DNA of 64,000 nt from Bos javanicus (GCF_032452875.1 NC_083890.1:44886483-44950482), one strand, 5' to 3'. Shown: positions 23,256 through 34,610, numbered from the stretch's first letter. The notes: generated from the letters alone by a model not told the origin. Program-made: numbers and translations.

Positions 23256-23392
23256 GAGACTTCCCTGGTGGCTCAGTGGTTAAGACTCTGCTGCCAACGT
23301 AGGGGATGTGGGTTTGATCCTTGGTCAGGGAAGTAAGATCCCACATGCCATGTGGCATGGACAAAAGATAAAAGCAAACAAACAGAAACTTG
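23256..23392 (+). mobile_element. CHR-type SINE
   Basis: The head gagacttccctggtggctcagtgg resembles Bov-tA, but the body continues aggggatgtgggtttgatcc, ggtcagggaagtaagatccc and acatgccatgtggcatgg into an A-rich tail. That is the CHR layout. Confidence 0.82.
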
Positions 23393-23593
23393 TATTGGCT
23401 AGTTGACGCCAACCACCTACCTATAAAGTGGCAGATATCTCTCAAGATTAGTGACTTTGGCAGGACACCAGTTCTCATCCAAGTCTAATCAACTGTATCC
23501 AGGGAATACATGTAACTGATTTTATTTCCCAGACCAAGGATTCTGTGTTAAATCAGAACCACTGAGACAGGACAAAGGATTTAGGGCCATTTG

Positions 23594-23779
23594 TTTTTTT
23601 TTTTTATGTGAACCATTTTGGAAGTCTTTACTGAATCTGTTACAATATTGCTTCTGTTTTATGTTTCAGTTTTTTGGCCACAAAGCTTGTGGGATGTTAG
23701 CCCCCCAACTAAGGATTGAATCCAAGCCTCCTGTGTTGGAAAGCAAAGTCCTAACCACTGGACTGCCAGGGAGGTCCCT
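23594..23779 (-). mobile_element. CHR-type SINE with target duplication
   Basis: A poly-T lead is followed by ggaagtctttactgaatctg, cagttttttggccacaaagc and the antisense head ctgccagggaggtccct. Direct repeats agggccatttg (23583-23593) and agggcaatttg (23780-23790) flank it. Confidence 0.87.
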
Positions 23780-23790
23780 AGGGCAATTTG

Positions 23791-25111
23791 TTCTTCGAAG
23801 AGGGTTGTGTCAGGCAGGCACAGCCGGCCTCACAAGTTCTCCCACTGTGCGTCCACGCTCCCTGCGTCCCACGTGACCACCCGCGTCACTCAAGTCCAGC
23901 CGCTACTTAACACCCCCTAAGCCTAGACTACAGAAGTGGTTTCTATGATTGCAAAGTTTGCTCTTGCTATACATTTTGAAAAGAAGGTCATCAAAGGATC
24001 TACCGGTTAGAGAGCCCCTCTGAAGTCCAGCGGAGACCGTTTCAAACGGCCTTGTGATACACCAGATGAAAGAGACGACAGAAATGCAAATTATTGGCAT
24101 TAAATGGGAAAGAAGAACATCAGAAGACCAACTGTAGTTTGGGGAGAAACTAAAACAAAGAACAAAGGAAAGGGAGTTAAACTCAGGTCTATTCCTTAAA
24201 AGGATGGGATCTGATTTTGATCTTGAGAAAAAAAAGTTTTCGAGGAAAAGCTGTCTCCAACACGATCCATCTCATAATTTTCTATAATGTCTTTCATCTA
24301 TTGAGTGATTTGGAGGGAAGAGGGAGTTGATGGTAATGAAGCAATCATTAGACTTAATATTTAAAATAACAAGCTTGTTTATATAAAATAATGGCAGTTC
24401 CACAAACCTGTCATAAATATCTAGGTCAGTGAAAAGAGCAAGAAATATAATTTGCAGTATAACAAAACAGCTGAAACAAATTTATCATTATTATTCTAAT
24501 ATTACTCTTATGCTTTTTATCTTTCTTGTAATGATATAATGTTTCATTGCAGGTAGAAAATATAAATTGTGTAGGCATCAGGAGTAGTGTTCTCATAATT
24601 GAATTCTTTCAAGAATTGCTGTGTGGATCTCCCTGCTTTCCTCCTCTTTTCAGCCTCTCTGGGAAATTTCAGGAAGGACCCTGGCAGCCAGATTGACAGT
24701 CACACACAGTGGAGCGACAGTTTAGGCTGCAAGCTGGGTTTGCAAGGACATTATAGTCAATGTTCTCATTAATAAAACTTGAAACCATTTCCCCAACAGC
24801 TTCTATGACTTGGGACAGGCTGTTTGGGAGACTCTTGATATGTAGGTTTGATGCCTGCTGCCTAGGAGAGTGATGTCTTCATTTCTAAGTAGGTTCAGGT
24901 CTGTTCAGAAGAAACTAATTGAGAAAAGAGCATTGGGTTGAGAGTCAAAAGCCCTAAGTGGAGCCCAGTTTTACTTGACCAATTATGTGTCTCTGGAGAA
25001 TTCACTCAACTTTTATGAGCCCCAGCTTCTTCCTCTGCAAAAAAAAAAAAAACAAGGATAGGTTAGGTGACTTTTGTGGTCTTTATCAGTTTCGTATTTT
25101 TACAGCCAAGT
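23791..25111. other. Unique sequence, no gene recognised
   Basis: About 1.3 kb is without a recognised repeat. The part at about 24200-24600 is A+T-rich. An A run lies at 25039-25052. Confidence 0.45.
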
Positions 25112-25123
25112 ACTGGGTTGGCC

Positions 25124-25343
25124 TTTTCATACTGCTCATGGGGTTCTCACGGCAAGAACACCAGGGTGGCTTGCCATTCCCTCCTCCAGATGGCAGTGGG
25201 TGAGATGATGAGGTGGCATCACCACCTCAATGGCCACGAATTTGAGCAAACTCCGGGAGATGGTGAAAGACAGGGGAGCCTGGCATGCTGCAGTCCATGG
25301 AGGTCACAAAGAGCTATGGCTTAGTGACTGAACAAAAACAACG
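25124..25343 (+). mobile_element. Rearranged BovB stub inserted in a mariner terminus
   Basis: The right part (about 25200-25343) is the BovB 3' end in plus orientation, ending in gtgactgaacaaaaacaac. The left part (about 25124-25197) matches BovB 5' UTR in the opposite orientation, with ttcatactgctcatggggtt. A 5' inversion during reverse transcription would explain this. Direct repeats actgggttggcc (25112-25123) and attgggttggcc (25344-25355), both mariner terminal sequence, flank it. Confidence 0.75.
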
Positions 25344-25652
25344 ATTGGGTTGGCCCAACACTTCGTCTGGGTTTTTCTGCATAACAGCCTAACATAGGAG
25401 GTGGGTGCATGCGTGCCAAGTCACTTCAGTTGTGTCCGGCTCTTTGTGACTCTGTGAGCTGTTGCCCACCAGGCTCCTCTGTCCATGGGATTCTCCAGGC
25501 AAGAATACTGGGTTTTGTTGCTGTGACCTCCTCCAGGGGATCGTCCCAACCCGGGGATCAAACCTGCATGTCTTATGTTTCCTACATTGGCAGCCAAGGT
25601 CTTTACCACTACACCACCAAAAACCCAAACAAACTTTTTGGCCAAGCCAATA
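25344..25652. mobile_element. Mariner-type palindromic MITE, split by a SINE
   Basis: The left end attgggttggcccaacactt and the right end aacaaactttttggccaagc with ccaata are inverted copies of the same mariner-like terminus. The 218-bp Bov-tA at 25400-25617 separates the arms. Without that insertion the element would be the short, almost perfect hairpin typical of this family. Confidence 0.78.
25400..25617 (-). mobile_element. Bov-tA SINE nested in a mariner MITE
   Basis: The minus-strand SINE has the gtcttatgtttcctacattgg extended head block. Its left flank is the centre of the MITE hairpin and its right flank is the other arm. No clear target duplication remains. Confidence 0.85.
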
Positions 25653-26189
25653 TTTTTCCAATACTCACGTGAACCCTTTTAAGTTTAAAGTCCAAAATGC
25701 ATTTTTCCTTGAGTATTTCTAAAGGGAAAAGTTCACTGGCTGCCTGGTTTTTCAGTGGATTTATTTCTCCATCACTGATCATTGCTGTACTTATAACTTT
25801 CCTGCAGGTCTGGTGTAAGGGCCAGTGAATGATAACCCCGTGTTCTCTGCTGCAATCCCACAGGCACTGAAAAAGAGGCTGATAACCAACCTGGGAAGCT
25901 TAATCAAGCCAAGCTCTTCCTGCCAGGCATCTTAGCATGTGAGGATCAGAATGCCTGGGTTCATCACACGTGGCAAATCTAATGTTTCACGTTACCTTCC
26001 TTGCCAAGGAGGGTAAGGCTTAACATTAAAGGAAATAATAATCTGAAAACAGATAAGCACACCTTAGTCATGCAAACTATCCTTGTTATCCAGCTTAAAA
26101 AAAAGAAAAAAAAAAAAAAAAAAACACAATCCTAGTAGAACCAAATCAAAATGACAGCTTCTCTCAGGCCAGCACTGTAAAAAATGAAA
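25653..26189. other. Unique sequence with a poly-A run
   Basis: No gene or repeat family is recognised. An A-rich run interrupted by a single G lies at about 26098-26124. Confidence 0.45.
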
Positions 26190-26360
26190 GGCAGTTTAGA
26201 TGTTACTCAATGCAATGCTTATACTTTGGAGACAAGGAAATGGAGGCTCAGATAGGATAAAATGTTGTGGCCAAGAGCCTGCAGCTGGTTGGAAGCATGC
26301 CAAGAGCCGATTTCAGATTCTCTGATTCCCAGGCTCTGGGGTTCTCTGTCCCCATCTCCG
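26190..26360 (-). mobile_element. MIR SINE, antisense
   Basis: The plus strand reads the reverse-complement MIR core: ggagacaaggaaatggaggctc, agcctgcagctggttgg, gccgatttcagattctctg. It ends near gctctggggttct. Confidence 0.65.
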
Positions 26361-28350
26361 TGTTACTCACCCCAGATCGCACCATTTGCCTGTAAGCTGT
26401 ACATATTCCCAAGTGACCTTAGTTCTTCTCGCCGTTTGTCCTGGTTCCTCACTTCCGGAGAGGAAGAAGGATTTCCTTCTTCATCCTCACATTCACTACC
26501 ACATCTTCAGGGCGGTCAGCCTTCACCCTGTCGGTGCCTCCCTCACCGGAGGACCTCTGTTCCTGCTCTCTGGAAATCCCATTTCTTTCACTGTCTTTTT
26601 TTTTTTTTTTAAACCCCACCCTGTGGCTTAACAGCATCCCTGCTTTCAACCCAATGCATCCAAGTTCAACATAAAACACGAGAGCTGAAGAGCCAGTTAG
26701 GGAGTTGTTTCCTCACCATACGTTATTTTCTGTGTTCTCAGGCATCTCAAGATTCGGATGCCATCCCAGTGGAACAAATGTCAGAGCCATCAGTGAAGAC
26801 CTGCAGGCCAGAGACAGTCCCCTGGGCCAGGGCGGTAAAGTCTTTGGTCGAGCTGGGGCCTGACCCCACCCCGTAAATATCTCCCTGCTCTGGAGAGGGC
26901 GTGCGGAGAGGCGGGCGTGGAAGGAGACCAGTCCGCAGCCTGAGCTGCAGCACCAGCCTCCTCCCCTGATAGTCCACCCACAGAGGAAAGTGAAGGCTGT
27001 TCCACCTTCCTTTTCTATGGACAAGGGGCAGAGATTTTAATTAAAATGAGTTCTGGAAAGTCACCCTCATTTTCTGAGAGAGAGGAAACGTGGCCCTGTT
27101 TTTTCTTTCTCTTAGATGAAGCAGCAGACACTTGGTACATACATTAGAGAAAAAGAAGTCAATAGACTACAACACGAAGAAGATAAATGGATGACCAATA
27201 TCGATCCAAATAGAACAGACTGTTTCAATGCCCACCCCCAAAACACAGTTTCAGGAGTTTCAAATGAATCAGTATGCAGACGTTTCTTAAATACCTATTG
27301 AATGGCACTGTGCTAGTGCTTTTTGTGCTAACTGAATTCCCTAATCGAGGTGGATTTATGAGTAGAAAAAAAAATGTGGTGCCGTCTAAGCAGGAAGAGA
27401 AAGCCAGCAGTCATGTATTCCATGCATGCTCTGACACAGTGTTTCCGAAGGCCAGGTCACCCACCTGTTGGCTATTTTAGGAAGGGGGATTCTGGCGGCA
27501 GCTGGGGCTCTGCCGTAAATAACTTGCACCCCGATGTTCTAGCACTGAGCCCTGCTTGTCACATCTTTCTCAGAGACCTGGATTTTGGAGATGCCTCAAG
27601 TGACCACTCCCTCTGGAGCCCAAGAAAATGACAGAGGCTGCCGAGTGGTCGCCATCACTTTCTTCCCATCAGCCCTTGCCCCTTGCAAGCTGGCTCTTGG
27701 GTTCCAAGGACTTTCTGCTGTTGGAAGGCCGGCAGAACAGCAGCTGCCTGAGAATAATCACTGTGACCGTTGAGGCTATTGGTGACCATCGAGTTTTATT
27801 GCACCTCCATTAAACAATTAAACACATCCACATTTCAAAAATCTTCCAACAGCTCCTCATGACCATTCATTTTAACCTCAAAAATCCTAATCTCGATATC
27901 TGAAGCGCCACCAAATTTCCCAGCCTCCCCCTGCGTCATGCTCTCCGCCTCCTGCAGCTGCGTTGGCTCCTCCTGATGGTATCAGTATCTGACTCTTGGT
28001 CCACTGACTAATGGCTTTCCTACTACTGAGGCGAGCTCAGCAACACCTTCCTTCCCCAAAGGCCTCCCTCTCTTGCATACTTAACCTGGAGGGGCTTTAC
28101 ACACCCATATGTTAGGTGTGTGTATGTATATGTGTGTTTTCTATGCCATGGCCATTTGTAGGTAGGCTCACCTGCCCAGAGCTAAAGAAAATTCATCATT
28201 CAAAACCACGATATGAATGAATGGGCCCTGTCATTCAAACAGCAACACAAAGAAACACCCGTATTCAAGTGAGAGCTTCAGTTGCTGCCCTAAGGGTTCT
28301 TTCAAAAGTCAGCAAAGGGAGGTTTTTTCAGAAGAAGGCTCAAGTATCTT
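26361..28350. other. Unique sequence including a GC-rich patch
   Basis: About 2 kb has no assigned repeat apart from a poly-T at 26597-26611. The patch 26745-27010 is clearly GC-rich with about ten CpGs. It yields overlapping minus-strand frames of 71-103 residues (26713-27024), which I read as a composition effect. A short (GT)-rich stretch lies near 28116-28137. Confidence 0.45.
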
Positions 28351-28910
28351 TTGTTTATCTCTTTTTTTTTTTTGAGATGTAATCAACATATTACATTAGT
28401 TTCAGGTATCTAACATAATGATTTGATATTTGTATGTATTTAAAACTGAGGAGGGAAATGTATTCTAGAACTATCACCGCAAGTCTAATTAGCATCCACC
28501 ACTATACACAGTGAAGAATCTTTTTCTTGTGGTGAGAACTTTGAAGACCCACTATCTTAGCAACTTTCAAATATACAGAGTGTTAATAACCAAGTCACCA
28601 TGCTGTACACTGCATCCCCGTGACTGACTTACGTTATAAGTAAGTATGACCTTTGACCTTTGATCTGTGACCTTTGATCACAGTCAACCATTTTGTCCAT
28701 CCCGGTGCACACCCCTCTGCCTCTGTCAAGCACCCGTCTATTCTCTGTATCTGAGTTCATTTTTTTGTTTGTGTGATTTATTTTTTTTTTAGATTCCACA
28801 TATAAGTGAGATCATACAGTATTTGTCTCTCTCAGGCTGATTTATTTCACTTAGTGTAATGCCCTCCATGTTGTTCACTCTCAGAGCTGGGAAATTTTGT
28901 TGCTAGAACC
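28351..28910 (-). mobile_element. L1 LINE 3' UTR, antisense
   Basis: The poly-T at 28361-28372 is followed by the antisense 3' UTR of an old L1: gtaatcaacatattacatta, ataatgatttgatatttgta, agattccacatataagtgag, gatttatttcacttagtgta. An internal duplication has created a nuclear-receptor-like motif at 28647-28680. Confidence 0.82.
28647..28680 (-). promoter_or_regulatory. DR1-type nuclear-receptor motif pair
   Basis: Plus-strand TGACCTTTGACCT (28647-28659) is the exact complement of AGGTCAAAGGTCA, the consensus DR1 element bound by HNF4 and PPAR/RXR-type dimers. A second, one-mismatch version lies at 28668-28680. This is a sequence match only, and function is not implied. Confidence 0.4.
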
Positions 28911-29782
28911 ATTTTCAGGAAAAAAAAAAAAAAAGTGTGTCAGTGTACAACAATTTGGAGGCTTTGATTGGCATTGCTTTTCCCAACATGGACATCTGCA
29001 GATAAGAATACCAAACCACCAAAAGAATGTGCTTATATATAAGCTTAGGCACCACTTATACCCCACTTCCATGAATAAGGTTTAATCACCATATACCAAA
29101 TCTTCAGTAAAATTCATATCATCTTTAAATTACCTGTAACTCTGGTACAGAGTCTTGTCCTTAAGAAGGTACTTCATGAATGTTTATTGAAGTGGTCATG
29201 GAGGATTTAGCTCACAGGAAATCTAAGTGGTTATCAACAAGCAGAGCAGACCTGAGTGGGAACCCTTACTTGTTATTTGATCTCCCAATAGGAAAAACAA
29301 ACTCAACCTCACCTTGGCTTTCTTCTTCCATAGATTTCAAGAAAATCTTAATGGGTTTGGAGTTTCAGGGTCAGTCTTTTTTGAAATTGTTATTCTTTTA
29401 CACTAAGCACACATTTATAGCTTTAAAAGATACTAAGCATATTCATACAACCATTCTACTCAAATTTATAAGAAGAGAGTCATAATCATGGAAGGGTTTT
29501 TCCTATTAACAAAGTTCAAGGGAGAATTTTCTGATAACCGTCTTGTTAACTGAGGATCAGTGAAACAGAGTAACTGTGCCATTGACTCCTGACATCGTAG
29601 AAACGTGCGTACTTCTGAACTGAGATCCTACATCCTTTCTTTCTAGGAGTAACAGCTACTTTCCAAAAGTGGCTTTAAGTAGTATTTAACAGTGACAGCC
29701 ATTACTTTTAGGCAGAATTTTTGATGTTGTTTGGCTTTCATTTAGTTCAAATTAAGTGTATCTGTTCTCCCTTCAAATAGAA
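28911..29782. other. Unique sequence
   Basis: An A run at 28920-28934 is followed by about 850 bp without a recognised gene. The piece near 29150-29190 resembles an L2/MIR 3' end. A 101-residue frame at 29180-29485 (+) has no domain. Confidence 0.4.
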
Positions 29783-30382
29783 GGAGAAATGGTGGAAGTA
29801 GTGACAGATTTCCTCTTCTTGGGCTCCAAAATCACTGTGGATGCTGATTGCAGCCACGAAATCAGAAGACTATTGCTTCTTGGCAGGAAGCAATGACAAA
29901 TCTAGGCAGTGCACTATGGTCTTCCCAGCGACGTAGTCTTGCATATAGTCAGGGCTGTGGCCTTCCCAGTGGTCGCACACGGCTGTAAGAGCTAGACCGT
30001 AAGGAAGGTAGAATGCCAAAGAATTGATGCCTTTGAACTGTGGTGCTGGAGAAGGCTCCTGAAAGTCCCTTGGATGGCAAGGAGGAAAAAGTGGTCAACC
30101 TTAAGGGAGATAAACCCTGAATATTCACTGGAAGGACTGATGCCGAAGCTAAAGCTCCAGTATTTTGGTCATCTGATGTGAACAGGTGACTCAGAAAAGT
30201 TGAATGATTGAGGGCAGAAGGAGAAGAGGGCTTTGGAGGATGAGATGACTGGGCAGCACCACCAATGAAATGAACTTGGGCAAACTCCGGGAGGTGATGA
30301 GGGGCAGGGAGGCCTGGCGTGCTGCAGTCCATGGTGTTGCAAAGAGCTGGACATGACTGGGCGACTGAATAACAGCAACAAA
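29783..30382 (+). mobile_element. BovB LINE 3' portion, old copy
   Basis: It covers ORF2 from the DGETVE-type region to the 3' end and finishes gcgactgaataacagcaac, a tail unlike the GAACT repeats of young copies. Numerous substitutions and small indels leave no long frame, so it is older than the neighbour at 30914. Confidence 0.87.
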
Positions 30383-30393
30383 TTCTTTGAGTA

Positions 30394-30621
30394 GGGGCTT
30401 CTCAGGTAGCACTAGTGGTAAAGAAGCCACCTGCCAATGCGGGAGACATAAGAGACATGGGTTTGATTCCTGGGTAGGGAGGATCCCCCGGAGGGGGGCA
30501 TGGCAACCCACTCCAGTGTTCTTGCCTGGAGAATCCTATGGACAGAGGAGCCTGGTGAGCTATAGCCCATAGGATCGCATAGTCAGACATGACTAAAATG
30601 ACTCAGCACGCATGCACACAC
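30394..30621 (+). mobile_element. Bov-tA SINE (extended-head subtype)
   Basis: The head ggggcttctcaggtagcactag and the cataagagacatg block are present. The tail ends in a CA-rich gcatgcacacac. Similar ttctttgagt/ttcttgagt sequences at about 30383 and 30622 are a plausible target duplication. Confidence 0.88.
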
Positions 30622-30913
30622 TTCTTGAGTGGAAGATGAAAACCTGTGGATGAGTAAGAGTGATTAGTGTCAATTTAGTTTGAGCATTTATGAGGCAATC
30701 AGCTAAAAATCCCGTGAAAATTTATGTCATTAGACTAGGAGTACCATATCCCCTGTTTTTTTGTTTCCCCAATATCTCTTCCAGACACAGACACTTATGT
30801 TAATGGGCTTCTTATTAATACACGCCACTTGTAGAACAGGCTGGTTCCCATGGAGTGTTGAGTTTTCAGCAATGAAAGGAGGTAGAATGCGAACTGCCAA
30901 TTTGCACCAATCA

Positions 30914-31580
30914 AGATTATGGCATCTGGTCCCATCACTTCATGGGAAATAGATGGGGAAACAGTGGAAACAGTGTCAGACTTAATTTTTGGGGGCTCCA
31001 AAATCACTCCAGATGGTGACTGCAGCCATGAAATTAAGACACTTACTCCTTGGAAGAAAAGTTATGACCAACCTAGATAGCATATTGAAAAGCAGAGACA
31101 TTACTTTGCCAACAAAGGTCCGTCTAGTCAAGGCTATGGTTTTTCCAGTGGTCATGTATGGATGTGAGAGTTGGACTGTGAAGAAAGCTGAGCACCAAAG
31201 AATTGATGCTTTTGAACTGTAGTGTTGGAGAAGACTCTTGAGAGTCCCTTGGACTGCAAGGAGATCCAACCAGTCCATTCTGAAGGAGATCAGCCCTGGG
31301 ATTTCTTTGGAAGGAATGATGCGAAAGCTGAAACTCCAGTACTTTGGCCACCTCATGCGAAGAGTTGACTCACTGGAAAAGATTCTGATGCTGGGAGGGA
31401 TTGGGGGCAGGAGGAGAAGGGGACGACAGAGGATGAGATGGCTGGAATGCATCACTGACTCGATGGACATAAGTCTGAGCGAACTCCGGGAGCTGGTGAT
31501 GGACAGGGAGGCCTGGCGTGCTGTGATTCATGGGGTCGCAAAGAGTCGGACACGACTGAGTGACTGAACTGAACTGAACA
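30914..31580 (+). mobile_element. BovB LINE 3' portion, young copy
   Basis: It contains the ORF2 C-terminal third and an intact 3' end with (TGAAC)-type tail repeats at 31562-31580. Frames at 30989-31222 and 31238-31567 (+) encode the YGCESWTVKKAEH and GGRRRRGRQRMRWLE regions, separated by a stop. Confidence 0.94.
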
Positions 31581-32464
31581 GTTCTGAATAGCCGCAGTGA
31601 GAGTAGTACAGTCCAGACGCTCCAAGTACTGAGGCGGCACTGCTGACCCTGACCACAGCCCTCTGTGGTCTCCTGCCACATGCAGAGACCTCCAAGGGAT
31701 TTTCCCCTTCGTGGCAGCTACCCATGAGCCTCCCAGAGTAAAGGTCCTTGTGTTTCTGTGTACCTGGACAGCAGAGATCACCAGCAGGACCAGAACAAGG
31801 GGGACTCAACACAGTGCAATGAAAACACCAGTTTACAGAAATATCCAAATCACCAGCTCCCACTCCTACACCACCAACTCAACTCATCTGCACAAGGACA
31901 GTGTATTCTTGTCCAGGACTGTGCTTCCGCACCCAGTACAGCGTCTGCCCAGAGAGGCTTTCAGTAAACAGATTTCAACTGGATGACTTGCACGAGCTGC
32001 TGGGGTAGGAGTAAAGAAACTGCGGTATCTTATTTCCGCAACTGCTAAAGTTCACAGCTGTCAGGCCCTTAAGCTCCAAGGTCAGCCCTGGAAGGGCAGC
32101 TGGTAGGGGCCCACAGTCTTCACCCTGGCTTATACTTAATCTTTGGCCATTCCCCCTAAGCCCATCCCTGATTGGAGCGCTTTCTAAAATCTTCCACAGA
32201 ATCCAGGGTGCTTAGAACTGCCCACTGCTTTCTGCTGAAGCTAGCGTTCCTTGGCTAACACTGCCGTGATGGGATTGGATTGATGTCTATGCCTAATGTG
32301 ATAACATGGGTAAATTTGGCTCAGGATTTCTTTTCATCTTAACATTTTTCAGTAGCTTCTTGGGAGTTCACCATTTTACGACTTTGTAAAAGCCAGCTGA
32401 CTTTCCTCTCTTACTAGTGGTGAATAGGGGAAACTTTCTCATTCACATCACTCCAACCAGAGCT
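31581..32464. other. Unique sequence, no gene recognised
   Basis: There is no repeat. Several 69-111 residue frames overlap at 31528-31986 on both strands, which is typical of a locally stop-poor sequence and not of one gene. Confidence 0.4.
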
Positions 32465-32540
32465 GTGGTTCAGTCACTCAGTCGTGTCCGACTCTTTGAG
32501 ACCCCATGGACTCAGGCAGCACATCAGGCTTCCCTGTAAA
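32465..32540 (-). mobile_element. BovB 3' terminal stub
   Basis: This is about 75 bp of the BovB 3' end, reading tggttcagtcactcagtcgtg then a degraded gcagcacatcaggcttccc. It is truncated at about 32540. Confidence 0.7.
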
Positions 32541-32803
32541 TACTCCTTTTGAGTTGCATATTAAACTTATATTTGTGCCGATCCAGTAAAAAAATTTTTA
32601 AGTTAAAATATCTTTAATATTACATAAAAGTATATATGAGGAATTTATATAAGAAACACTTGAATGTTCCCAAATGATCTTTCTATATCTCTTGAGATGA
32701 TTGTATAAATTTTCTTGCTTATTCTATAAATATAGTTAGTTATATTGATTGAATTTTAAACATTAAGTCAAACTTGCATAATCAAAACAAAAAAAAATAC
32801 TAT

Positions 32804-32846
32804 TAAGCATCTAGTTAAGAGCATCTGGTTAAGCATCTGGTTAGGT
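32804..32846. repeat. Three-copy minisatellite-like repeat
   Basis: The unit aagcatctggtta is repeated about three times with small changes (aagcatctagtta, gagcatctggtta, aagcatctggtta). Confidence 0.7.
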
Positions 32847-32939
32847 CGGAGAACTGTTCAGCATGTCTAGACACATTAGAATAGTTGGTGAGCTTTGGCC
32901 AATCAGTTTGCATCTCAGGAACTGTTCCTTGCAAAGGTG

Positions 32940-33162
32940 CACATGTGTGTGCTTCAGTCGTTCAGTCGTGTCTGACTCTGTGCGACCCCACAGACTGTAG
33001 CCCGCCAAGGTCCTCTATCCATGGTATTCTCCAGGCAAGATTATTGGAGTGGGTTGCCATGCTCTCCTCCAGGGGATCTTCCCGACCCAGGAACTGAACC
33101 CGTGTCTCTCACGTCTCCTGCATCAGCAGGCAGGTTCTTTACCACCAACACCATTTGCTGAC
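32940..33162 (-). mobile_element. Bov-tA SINE with 10-bp target duplication
   Basis: The minus-strand element has the ctctcacgtctcctgcatcag block and a decayed head end at accaccaacacc. The direct repeat tgcaaaggtg is at 32930-32939 and 33163-33172. Confidence 0.92.
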
Positions 33163-33172
33163 TGCAAAGGTG

Positions 33173-34610
33173 ACTAACCATTTAAGCACTCTTTTGGTTA
33201 GTGTACTAAAACTCTCCTCTCGCCGCCTGAGAGCTCTGCCATGAAGAGAAGCCGCTGCTCTGCATCCCAGTCCATTGGGGCTCTATGAAGTCAGAACACT
33301 TCTGACTTGGTTAGTGGGAACACGGCTCGATGTTCAAGAAATATCTGCAGAATCAGTTAATGAACGCTGGAGGTGCTCAAGATGCCTGACAAATCTTGCC
33401 TTATTCTACACAGAGTGTGTTCTACTCAACTAAGTTTGTTATGGACACTGCGGGAAGGAAAATAATGTCAGCTCCAAAAAGTTTTTTTCCTTCAGAATAA
33501 GGGGAAACGATTTTTTTTGTAGTGTAAACAGGCAATTACAGACATCAAAAACAACTAAACAAAATTCAATTGTTTCTAATTGAGTTCAATCAAGCTGTTT
33601 CTCACTTTAAAAATTGGAGAACACTTCTTTCTCACTTGGCAGACACGTTCAACACTTCAGAAGAAGTGACTGCATTGACAGAACCTGGGAGAAATGCATA
33701 TGGAAATGAAATAAGCGAACACCGTCACACCAAACCGACTTAGAGCCTGTTCTTCTGCACACTGGACTGATTTACTATTCTACTGGCCGAGAGTGTGCGT
33801 TCAGCAAATATCAGAGCTGCATGTGTTGCAGGCTTCATTTTTCCCCACGCTGACCTTGGATTAACCCTTCACCTTTCACTCTACGGCTAATTAAATCCAG
33901 TGACATTTCAGTGAGACACTCTCTGCTGAAATATTTAGTGAGGGTCTTAAATTCCTTCATACTTGTCCCAGCCCCATGCCTAGCTCCCCATCATACATCT
34001 GCTTCAGGGTCACAATATTTTGTCAAAAAAACCCTGTGGAACTACCATGGTAACCTCATAAACCCATCCCTCACCCAACTCTTCAAGGAGTTTATAAGAA
34101 TCCAGCTGTAAAAGTTGGCCAGCTGCTCTGTGAGCTGGTTGTTTTATATGTGGTAGTTAACCTTTTCTCCCCCTTTCTTTCTTCACCGCTCCCACTCCAA
34201 AACCACTCGTTTAAAAATATTTACAAAGTAATTTAACATTTATTTAGCCATCAAAGAGGAAATTGAAGTTGAGCTCAAGTTGACTTTTCTTACTACCATA
34301 CTGCTTTCTAAGGTTGAAACTGTCACTTTTCCCCCCCCTTTTTACCATCTAGGTAAACTCAGCTGAAATCAAGAGGTCTTTTTTCATCCTGCTCTCATTT
34401 CCTCTTCGCTTCCCTGAGTTCCTTTAGAATTCGGCGAGAGCCCCATATATAGGAAAAACTCAGAGGCGTTGATGGGAAAGGGAACGGGCCTGGGAAGAAC
34501 AAATCATTCCAGCACACTTAATCTCCATTTTACTGAAACCCACTTAACTCCACTTGAAATGGGGTGAAGTCATTCCTTTTATTTTTTTCTTCAAAGTTAA
34601 GTTACCTAAG
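33173..34610. other. Repeat-free island
   Basis: About 1.4 kb has no recognisable transposon, unusual for this window. It contains several TAATTA/AATTAAA-like and ATTTGCAT-like short motifs (for example ggctaattaaatcc near 33885). No coding frame is convincing. It is a candidate conserved non-coding segment by inference only. Confidence 0.4.

Noticed and set aside
26713..27024. Three overlapping minus-strand frames
   Set aside because: The GC-rich composition reduces stops in all frames. None shows a domain or start context that favours it.
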